Assembly (NCBI GenBank): GCA_025617745.1
Contig: CM046858.1
Span: forward strand, 49,241,197-49,305,196
Direction of reading: 5' to 3'
Length of the DNA stretch: 64,000 bases
Origin: Heliocidaris erythrogramma
Taxonomy: Eukaryota; Echinodermata; Echinoidea; Camarodonta; Echinometridae
In this document: positions 23,589 to 35,500 of the stretch, one piece after another
How positions within the stretch are numbered: position 1 is the stretch's first letter
Layout of the letters: each line of letters starts with the position of its first letter
Translations under genes and position numbers: made by a program
Notes under the pieces: model-generated
Told to the model about the DNA's origin: nothing
Database searches by the model: none
Seen by the model: only the letters and a program-made list of their open reading frames with translations

Positions 23589-26500
23589 TCAGTTGAATTT
23601 GGCATTAGAGAAGTCCATCTCAGGGTGCTGCTTCATAAACCTGAAACAAAGCAAGAGAGGTGAAGGATGTGGATTTCAAGAAGGGCTAAAAAAAGAATCG
23701 AGAGACTTGTCCCTATGATTATACCATCAGATAACAAACTAACAAATTCAGGAATGCACTTAAAATTGATAAAAAAAGTAGGAAAAATCATCTAGAATGG
23801 GCCCTTGTGTACATAAAAAGTGGTTTTCTATGGCTAAAAATATGTTGAAAAAGTAGAAATTCCTACTTTTGTCTGAAAAGTGGCATCCCTGCAAATTAGA
23901 CATCACAAAGTCATGTCATATCAATGAACACCATAATTGCAATCATGATGCGTCCATCATTGTTCTATGGGTTTGTGAGTTGGACGGTGACAATCTAGTT
24001 ATATTTCACATTCTGTCTTTCAGAAACATGAACTGCAACTATGGCATATTTATTTTGGGGTTTGTTAAAAGGAAAGAGGAAATAAATGAAGGAGGGTTTA
24101 TGGAGAGGAAGGGGGAAGAAAGAGAATGTGTGAGAGAGAGAGAGAGAGAGAAAAAAGGGAAAGAGGGATGGAGAAAAAGAGATATACAAAGGGGAAAGTA
24201 GGAGAAAAATAGCGAGATAGAGGAATTGCGTGAGAGAGAGAGAGAGAGAGAGAGAGAAGAAGGCAATGGGGGATAGGGGAGAGAGATAGAAAGACAGAGG
24301 GAGAGGAAGACCAATAAAGAAAGCGATAGAGAGAAGAAGAAGAAGCTTACTTGTTCAATATGTCTTGTTTCTTCTGATCTTCTGATGTTGGTAATCCCAT
24401 AGCTTTCTGTCTCTGATCATACATCATCTTCTCAACCATACTCCTTGTCTCTCCTTCTAAGTCTGATAGCTAGAAAGACAAAAAAACACTTCATTTGATC
24501 AATATTAGCTACGATGTCAGCTACATAAAACACATCTCATGGCTGTACATGTACATGTATGTGTAATTATAGATAAAGTTGAGTTCTGGTTGTGCGATTG
24601 CATCGTCAAAGAAACTGTCTCAAAGCAATCTGGAAAAATTGATCATGTCTACATGAGAATTGTTTTATATTGTGAGGTTTTAGAATCATCAAAATGATAA
24701 GAAATTGACCCAATCTCGCTGAAAAGCACATGTACTGCACGCAGAAATGGGTATATGGGACTGCACACACAAGTGGCATGAATGTTCAGCCAGAACATTT
24801 CAGCTATTTCTCGTCACATTTTAAATATGAGGGCATTTAAAGAGCTATCCTTTTTAACAGAAAATTTCTTCATGATAATCTTTCAAACTGACATAAAAAG
24901 AATAAGAAAGCTCACAAATTATTTTTCACCTCTCCCACAACTCGACCTTCTCTTTAAGATATATTCCACCTTACAGCCTAACGTAAAGCCAGAAACTAAA
25001 AGCGACATGCAGTGGCGTATCCAGGGGGGGGGGGCGCAACAGGCGCACCCCCCCCCCCATTGGCCGTCGTAAAAAAAACTAGCAATATTGATGAATAAAT
25101 CCTCATACCAATTGAAAATATTGTTCATTAAGTAGGCTTCAAAATTGGTCACATATAGCACTATTTTGCATCTCAGCCCTTCTTCAGAAGCAAAAAATTT
25201 TCCAAAGACCCCTCCCCCATAACAACGATCAATAATTCCTGGCCCCCGCCCCCGATTGGGAAATCCTGGATACGCCCCTGACATGAAACTTTCAAGAACT
25301 GTACACAACCATTTTAGTGGAAAGAGCCTTTCGCAAATTGTGATTCAATAATTCCTTGGCACGAAAGTGACAGTATATTCTTCTCCTAATGAAACTGAGA
25401 ATGGAACCTGACATAGCAAATTAGCTATGGACAACGCTGAACCATCGCTAAAGACTATTGGGGTGTTGCAAGAAAGTTGCAATTAATTGCAAATCCCCCA
25501 TTTGCAATCGATTGCAAATATGATACATGTATTTTAAATGGAACTTGCAATTGATTGCAACTTTCTTGCAACACCCCCTATGTCATGTAAGTTAATTTAT
25601 TTTCTTCAAACTTAAAATTAATGAAAAAGCGAGAAATGAGACAACTGTGCTAAGATGGACAAACTCCTGCATTCTAAAGGAATAAAAAATTTCAATCTGA
25701 AACTATACCTTTGAGTTCTCTGGATTGACTTTCTTGGTATTGATTTCAGGGTCTGTCTTCACTAACCTATTCCACCATTCCATCTTGTTGATCTGGAAAC
25801 AAAAGAGCATAATATACATGTACAATGAAAATTTCTCTTTGCTGTTTTAGTTTCTGCAGCCACACTGCCCCTCTTCTGATTGGAGAGGATGTCTCTGGGA
25901 TAAGGTACAACCTCTAGAGTAAAATTGCTTATTTTGATGGCTGGCTTCAACCTCCCACAATCCCAAAAAATCACAACAGAAATTTATTTTCTAGTCCATA
26001 TAGACAGTTTAAGTTTTTTATTAAAGCATCGGTGCTGTGTAAAATGTAACAGAATCACAAAGGAAACCGACTTTGCTAGTAAATCAAGACATCTTGTGTT
26101 GTCTATTCTAGGGAGCTACGCCATACAAGTTTCACATAACTTTCTTGTAGTTTCCTTTTTTTTTAAATCTTATATGAATACATATGTATATTACACGTTG
26201 TAAATATCCACTGTAATTGTTTTATGATTGAAAACAAGAATAAACTGAACTGAAATTGAACTGAAATTGAAAAGCACTTAGAAAATCATGTTTGTACAGG
26301 GTATATATGTATTAAGCACATTTAAACTGAGAATATTATCATTATGTAAGAATCTAACAAGTTACAACAACTGATTTTTCAATAAGATAATACATTTTAT
26401 TGAAATATATTATCTTCACTTGTGTTGTAACTTGTTAGATTATTACATAATGATAATATTCAATAAGATAATACATTTTGCATTGTATCTGATGTGAAAT

Positions 26501-29500
26501 GTCAATCTCACATACACGTACACGGATAACAGAGAGAGATGGTTAACTGTTTCTGATCTAAAGCATAGAAAAGCACCTTCCTTAAGTCTACAGAGAATAG
26601 TAGAATGGCATTAAACCTCACCTTCTCCAAGTAGAGAATGACAATCTTCTTGTCCTGAATAACCCAGTGACTTTCCTCTTCCTTCAAATCATTGCAAGCC
26701 TCTCCATCCAGCAAGAGGTCATGACCTTTTAACCCGACCTTCAGACGTCGTTTGGTGATGGACACGACGAGGTCGCGGTTTTTGACTGCCATTGGCATTG
26801 GAATGTATACCTGGAAAGGGAAAATATATCATCATTCTATAATTCTAATGGCTAAAAACCAATAATTTGTTGAGGTGCAGGAAATCAGTATTTTTACAAT
26901 AAAATGAAAACAAAAGCTGTATATATGAAAATAAGTTTTTGCTTGAGCCTTCACAGTGGTAGAGCAGTGGTCTCATTGCTGGGAGGTCCCAATTCATTAC
27001 CAAGCCAATGCGTTAGTGCCCTTTGGTTCATAGGAATTAATCCTCATTACCAAGCCCCTTGGATAAGACTTAAAACTGTAGGTCCCCTGGGGGTCGTTTC
27101 ATCAAACCGTCATAACGACAAGATCAGCGACATCTTGACACTGTCGCTCAACTTGCCCGCTAAGTGTTTCACAAAGCCGTCTTTGCCAAGATCAGCGACA
27201 ACTTCCGCGACAAGTGACTTGTCGCTGCTCCAAACCTGTCATATCTTTTTAGAACGCCATCACATGTCAGCTTTTAGTTAGCCTATGGGCTGCGAAAAAT
27301 GAAAAATATGTATTTAAAAAAAAAAAGGAATTCCTGATTTCCAAGCACATTCCTTTATGAAATGTTTGTAATAATTGTTATATTATAATATTATTACAGA
27401 TGGACAATATATTTTTATGGCATCTTAACCCCCCAACAAGTAAATGAGATTAATATTATTTGTCCTCACATTGGTTTACCACAGAAGCAGCGTTGAAAAC
27501 AGAACAGGCGTTATCTACAGACACATGTGAACGATGACAATTTATTGTGTATGTATTTTCCCTATATTTTTCCTTTTTCACACAATGCTTTGATGTAAAT
27601 TATATTTCATGTATTTTCTTAAATAAACAATTAAATATTGGGTCATAAAATATCTTACTTTAATCATTTTTTCTTAAGTGAACACGATTTGGGTCTTCTT
27701 TCCATAATTAGTCAATTATGGTATGCTCTTACCTACAAATCAAGTTTCGTACGTCGCAAAAGCATCCTCAAGTTTTCTCAATTTCATAAATTCTAAAATG
27801 CCATAAGTAGCCCATCTTTTCATGTAAACAGGATGTGTGTATCATCAGTATTAATATTTGCTACCATTTTTAACATTTTGGAACAGTTTGGGAAAAACTG
27901 AGCCTCAAAATATGTTTGGGTAATTGACGATAAATCCGATGGATTGTGATAAAGACTAAGTTTTTCAGCCGATGAGTATCGATATCACTGAGTTGTCGTT
28001 TATCATGCCTTTGTGAAACAGTTTGTCAGGTCCATGACATTTCCGTAGATCGCCGACAAGAGTTATGACTGTCATGGAGTTGGTTTGATGAAACGATCCC
28101 CTGGCTGCTAACTTACAAACATATAAACCTGCTTTAGTGACCACCTGTATAGAAAGACCACCTGTCTATAAAAGACCATAATTTTCGTATCCCTTGAAAA
28201 GTGTTTCTCATTGAAACATGTATTTAAGGAACCTGTACATAAAGACCACCTGCTCAAAAAGACCACTTTTCTTGTCTCCCTTGAGTGGTCTTTATAGACA
28301 GGTTTCAATATACTTGCTTTCTCAGCAGTAAGATAAAATAAAAACTCTTCTTTGAACACATAAACTATCATACCTCCACCTCTCCTAGTGTCTGCGTCCA
28401 TCTATAGTTAGGCAGGTCTGCTCCGTTGCCAGAGTTTGGTTTCATTTTTCCTTTGTCTTCTTCACTCTCCTCCTCGTCGTCTTCCTGTCAAATTTTTGAA
28501 AGTAAAAGTGAAAATATTTTGCTATCAGCATCATATGAAAATTGTGGTCCCGTGGTTTAGTCACTGGACTCTCAGTCAAAAGGTTGAGGATTCAAATCTC
28601 TGCATGGTGCTTATGTCCTTAGACAAGGTAGTTGTCTCTCTCTGCCCAGGTGTTCAATGGGTACCTGGAAGAACTTATTCCTTGAAATGCATTATGTGCT
28701 GATAACAGCTGCTAAAGCTAAAGCTAGGGTATTTAAACCCTTTTGGGAGTTCATAAGGACGTTATAATCATGCGTATATAAGAACGGTTTGTTATTATCA
28801 TTAGCCCTATGAGGACCAAAGTCAACAACACTATGTACAAAGTGAATGGTATTTAAGTCTTGTGGTAACGAGAGGGTTAAAAGACCAACAAGATAGCACA
28901 TATAGGCCATCAAATCATGTAGAGGTTGTTATAAATTTACTTTAAGTGGTTTGATGTAAAAGCATAAACATCATCATATATGGTTTACAGTTATTTTGCT
29001 CAATCTCAGGGATGATACAGTTTCAGAAAAAGGCTCTATTTCATGCTAAATATGCAAATTGAAGAATACTGATTACTGATTTGGTCTCAGACAAACTTGA
29101 TTTATATTTTAAAACTAGATGATTCTTCGACCGCGCGCGGTCGGAATTTATGCCTCCGCCATCACCAAATTGGAAATGTATGGCATATATGTACACTCTA
29201 AAAAGGATTGGTCCAACAAAATTACAAATCTTTTCACTTAAAAGCCCTGGAGACAGAAAATTAATTTCATTTCTGAATCATTTCCATATAAAAAACTTAA
29301 CATTGATGACTTACAATCATCAAATACACCAAGGAAATATTATAGCAAATAGACCACTGTCCCCTTGAAATTTCTAAAATAGGTAGGCCTAGACTCCATA
29401 CATCATAAACCATTTTCATGTATATAATGAACTTTGACCTTGAGACCCTAAAATCTAATCCGTTCATCGTCCCTCACATATGCATACATGGGCCAAGTAG

Positions 29501-32500
29501 GAAGCTGATCTGTCAAACAGTTCTGAGGTTATTGGGAGAACGAACCATTTCTATGTACATAATGACCTCTGTGACCTTCGACCTTTGACCTTGAGACCCC
29601 ACAATCTAATCAGTTCATCGTCCCTCCCATATGCATACAGGGGCCAAGTTACAAACTGATAAAAAACTAGAAATATTTGATAACGAGGCTAAAAACCAGT
29701 AATTTCATGTAATTTTATGTAAATTGACCTCTGTGACCTCTGACCTTTGACCTACTTACCCCAAAATCTAATCAGTTCATCTTTCTATGGGGATACATAC
29801 TGGTACCAAGTTTGAAGTTCTCACCTCAGATAGTTCTTGAGATATCGCGGTAACGGTGCTAAAAACCAGTAAATCCATGTAATTTCATGTAAATTGACCT
29901 CTGTGACCTCTGAACTTTGACCTACCTACCCCAAAATCTAATCAGTTCCTCTCTCTATGGGGATACACACTGGTACCAAGTTTGAAGTTCTCACCTCAAA
30001 CAGTTCTTGAGATATCGCGGTAACGGTGCTAAAAACCAAGAATTTCATGTAATTTCATGTAAATTGACCTCTGTGACCTCTGACCTTTGACCTCCTTACC
30101 CCAAAATCTAATCAGTTCATCTTCATATAGGGAAACATACTAGCACCAAGTTTGAAGTTCTTACCTCAAACAGATCTTGAGATATCGTGGTAACGGTGCT
30201 AAAAACCAAGAATTTTTATGTAATTTCAGGTAAATTGACCTCTGTGACCTCTGACCTTTGACCTACTTACCCCAAAATCTAATCAGTTCATCTTCGTATG
30301 GGGATACATACTAGTACCAAGTTTGAAGTTCTCACCTCACATAGTTCTTGAGATATCGCGGTAACGGTGCTAAAAACCAGTAAATCCATGTAATTTCATG
30401 TAAATTGACCTCTGTGACCTCTGAACTTTGACCTACCTACCCCAAAATCTAATCAGTTCCTCTCTCTATGGGGATACACACTGGTACCAAGTTTGAAGTT
30501 CTCACCTCAAACAGTTCTTGAGATATCGCGGTAACGGTGCTAAAAACCAAGAATTTCATGTAATTTCATGTAAATTGACCTCTGTGACCTCTGACCTTTG
30601 ACCTCCTTACCCCAAAATCTAATCAGTTCATCTTCATATAGGGAAACATACTAGCACCAAGTTTGAAGTTCTTACCTCAAACAGTTCTTGAGATATCGTG
30701 GTAACGGTGCTAAAAACCAAGAATTTTTATGTAATTTCAGGTAAATTGACCTCTGTGACCTCTGACCTTTGACCTACTTACCCCAAAATCTAATCAGTTC
30801 ATCTTCGTATGGGGATACATACTAGTACCAAGTTTGAGGTTCCTACCACAAATGATTCTTCAGATATCGCGGTAACGAGAAGTGGGACGGACGCACGGAC
30901 GGACGGACGGACGGACGGACGGACAGACGGACGGACGGACGGACGGACGGACGGACGGACAACCCGAAAACATAATGCCTCCGGCACCCACCTTCGGTGG
31001 GCGGAGGCATAAAAATAAAAATTCACAAAATCCATGATCTTGACCATCATTGTGTATTACAAACTATAATGACATATTTCTACAAACTCACATCTTCTTT
31101 GGTTTCTTTCTTTGACTCTGTGGTCCCAGTATCCCCTGTTGCTCCAGCACCTTCACTTGGCTTTGCTTTCTCCTAAACACATCAACAACAACAATTATTG
31201 CAAAGTGGAAACTCTTAAGATGAAATTCAAATAGATACAAGTTTTGGGTATTGTGCTGAAATTGAGAGTGATAAAAAATATGAGGTCATAATTTTAACTT
31301 TTCATGAATCTCCATATTTTGTCCTCTTGACCATAGTATTATGCTTTTAAGCAACAAAAAAAGCAGCTCTGCATCCTGTTTCATATTGTTTTGCTACTGA
31401 AATCCTTGAATCTGATTGGCTGAGAACATATTTGTTATAAAAATGGGGCAGTTGTTATTGTTAACAAGTTTTATGAAACAGGGCCCAGACACCCCGCCCC
31501 CCCCTCTCTCTCTCTCTCTCTCCTCCTCCTCCTCCTCCTACTACTACTACTACTTCTATAGTAAAAGGGATCAATGAAAACATTATAATTTAAAAGATGC
31601 TAATTACTCACCTTGTCTATCTCTGCCTGTAACCTCTCTGCCTCTTCATCTGTAAGCTCCTGTATCTTAGGCTGTTCTTCTTTCTTCTTAGCCTCAGCAG
31701 CTAACCTTGCAGCGGCCTCCTTTGCCTTCCGCTCTGCTCTTGCCTTCTCAGCCGCTGCCGCTTCTTCTTCTTTCTTCTTCTTGGCATCAACGGCAATCTT
31801 CTGATGAGCCTTGAAGCTTCCTATCACCACCTGGTCAGGTCAAAGTTCAAAGATCACAGGTCAGCAGTAAAATTTGAATTGTTTATAAGAACAGATAGCC
31901 CACTGCCTTGTCTTGAAGCTCTGATTACAGAAGCTTGACATTGCTAGAAAATGACATCACAGTGTTGTAACAAGTTGTAATAATATGGCATATAAAGCAA
32001 GTAGCCTTGTCAATTATTCGAAATTAGAGTACAGTAGATTTCAAGCCTCTAGTATAAATGTTACAGATTATTAACCCGGAAAAACAATTTGAAGAAATAA
32101 AGCCTGAAATAGAACAAGCCAATGACAATCAAAAACAATAAAAACATATTCCTCAGTCTGCCTTTCTATCAGTTATGTGATGCTATCATCCACTTGCTTC
32201 TTGATGATTTAGGCAAAGTATCAAACCATGCCAATAAGAAAAGAAAAGTAGATTTGCAGCTGTACACTTGGGCAAGATGTAATGCAAATTTCTGAATGAA
32301 TTTTCTTTTTTACATTCAATCAATCAATCATAAACAAAGTGCTCCAGAGTTGGAAAAATCATTATTTCCATTTTCTACCCCAGACTTCAGCTGTTTCTTG
32401 TCACATTTTGAATGTGAGGGTATTTGAATAGCAAACCTATTCAGGATACATTTCTACTAGATGATAATCTTTAAAACTAACATAAAAAGAATGAGAAAGC

Positions 32501-35500
32501 TCACAAATTATTTTTCACCTTTCCCCAAACTCAACTTCCCTTTATTAAACTTCAACAGATTTCCTCCAAGCATTTTTTAGAACATTTGGAACAATTTGAA
32601 GAAAAAAATAACAATCTTAGAACGAGTTTCGGGTTACATTAATTACCTTCTCTGCTTCACCTTTCTGTGCTCCTGTGAAGAAGTCTGTTTTCCTTCTCAG
32701 AAATCCAAAGAAATTATTGATGAGCTATTTTAAGAATAGAAAAAAAAGAGAAAATTAATTATTTTAAATAAATCACATCCATTGCAGGTTGTAAATGTGA
32801 CGATACAATAAAATTCTTAAAGACTGAAATACCAAAGTTGTCCATTGATGCTGATGGATTTTGTTACTATTAATTAATATGTTTGCTTTAACTGTTACAA
32901 CTTAAACTGTCTTAATATCGCACAAAATGTAAATATTCAGGCCAGATCTTGTTACAAAAATGAAGCTATGCTGCAAAGTTTGGGTTCATAATTTGCTGCG
33001 CATTGCAATAAAGATAATACGAACAAAAGAAAACAGCGCTTGCAAGTGGCTTCCATTCAATACACATTGTTCACTGTTGCTGAGAAGGCTGAAGTGCAAA
33101 AATGCGCTCAATTGCAAATTAATTACGTCATGTCATGTAGAAATCGTAAACTTTAGGCTCCAGATATTGATCTCGTACATAATTATAAAGTCAATGAGGG
33201 GCCATAATTCACATTAAATAATAGATCTTTAATTTCTATTGTGTCTATGACCGCGTTTACACAGAGTGAACTCGAGTTCAAATTCGACAGCGAATTCAAT
33301 TGCGACCTTGGATTAGCATAAATTATTTTTCGGTGGGCTGTTTACACCAAGCGTTGGACGAACTCGAATTCAGAAGGAAAGTGAATTCGACTTGATTACG
33401 CCCTCGCTTGGTGGGAATATCGTGATAATCAACTTCCGGGTTAAATTTGTGAAAACCCCGCGAGTGAGTTCAAAATGGCGGTAGCGTGTATTGTAAGCGC
33501 AGCCATTTTGATCTGGTTTTGTTTGATTTTACGTCGGAATTACAAAATTATGAACGAATATTTGCAGATATGATGAGCGCGTGGTGGATTGAATCAAGCC
33601 AGTTCGGTGAATGTGTCGCCGTTCGTTGTGGTTCACTTGTTGAATGACGCTTGTTTTACTGATGCGACGCTTAGCGTTGCTTAGCAATACCGGAAGTGAC
33701 GTATGACGGGGTCACTGGCTGGATATTTGCTAGTCGACTTTCAATTACGTGTCCGTTCACACTGCAAATAGCGAATTTAAATTTGATAATAGTCGAGTTT
33801 GAATTCGATAAAAGTTGCTCTGGGTCGTCATTCGAATTCGAGTTTTGAACTCGAGTTCTAATTGCGACTACCCTGTTTACACACAAATGAACTCGAGTTC
33901 AAATTCGACTAAAGTCGAGTTCAGTCTCTGTGTAAACGGGGTCTTAGTCTTATACCAACCGACTCACAGAACCATCACTATGTGGGGCTGTGTCAATTTT
34001 GGCGGTGGTCACAACCTAGCTCTAAGTTGAAGAGGTAAAAACACCAATGTAATCAGCAAACTTTTGAGAAAATACTTTCTTCTACATTTTAGGATGATAT
34101 CTGATTTCATGTCAGATTTTCCAATAGAATCTTTATCATCTTGATAAAGTGAAATTTTCAGGCTGTTTTTGGCTGGCAATCTTGCTACTTTCCAGCACAC
34201 ATATGTGCTAGAGATCAAACACTTGCTACGGGAGGCAATTCCTCGCAGTATGAAGGTACACAGTGCGAGGTTATCTTCTTTTCCTTTCGAGTTTCAAAAT
34301 ATTATTGAGATATCCCAAACTAGGGAGCCTCCTGTCTGCACCCAAGTCTGAGAGACATAGGAAACTTTTTCTGAGAAACCTTCGTACAAAACATGAGCAG
34401 GTTTGTCAGGACATAGCCCCGGGACGCTGCCATGAAGTGGCAGCGTCCTGAGTGAAACCACTACTATTCCGTGTGTCTCACAATTTACATGGGCAAATGA
34501 CAATGTATAGTTGTATCGTAGGGACTATTTTTTAAATCAAAGTATCATATATGTGATGCCACTTACCTAAACAGACCTTCCGCAGATCAGCTCTTCCTCA
34601 GAAATGTATAGAATCAATCAAATGTCACTTTTTTCACTCAATTGTAATTGTATAAAAATTATACTGACGCGCATGCGTATTGCAAACTATACATCGGCCT
34701 CCGAAAATTTTTAGTACATGAGCCGGGCAATTAATAGGCCTTTTTTATATCGTCCTCATCGAAAAGAAAGACGACAGTTATTCGGAAAGTATTGTAAGTA
34801 CCTAAAGCATCCTTAAATGAAGTTATGTCATATTTCATGGTATAATTTTGACATACGAGCTTGGATTTAAGAGGCATCCAACCTTTCAAAGGACTGCTGA
34901 TCGCAGCCCGAACGCTATGCGTTCGGGCTGCCACAGTAAGTCAGGACAGTGCCAATTTCGAACCGACAGGACCCAGTAACCTGGCATGATACCATTTTAT
35001 CAAAAAAATAAAAATAAAATAATAATAATTTTAAAATACGTGACATAACTACCAAAAAAAAAGGCAGTGGCTATTCTTACGACGAGTCGTAAAAATAATT
35101 TTCCGGCTATTCTTACGACACGCGCACACGCTCCATTTTCGTACTCTGCGCCACACCACGAATAGTGGTCATATTGACCACTACGAATACAAAATGCAAA
35201 AATAGTTGGTATTTTCTGTCGCGTGTAGTAAAGGTATGGAGGGAAAAAAAAGATAAATATTTTAAATACTTGCTTTCAAATTCAGCACTTAAAAATCTCA
35301 CTACCTCAAATGGCCGTTAGAAAGAACTTTTGATATTTTCAGCAAAATCCAAAGTCAAAATCTTGTCCAAAACCGGAGAAATCCCCGCCGATTTGTTTCG
35401 CGATCGCGTGTTGTTTACATACTACCGATGTCTTAGACTAAAATCGGCCAATAAAATTTTTGTCCACGAAGAAACTCGGGATCGCAAGCGCACATCGATC

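Noticed and set aside
24039-24314. Ser/Leu-rich minus-strand frame
   Set aside because: It is translation of a (GA)n tract between NUDC exons 8 and 9.
26936-27085. tRNA-like SINE candidate (GTGGTAGAGCAGTGGTCTCA)
   Set aside because: Only an A-box-like word is convincing; the B box is absent and the rest does not match the other SINEs here.
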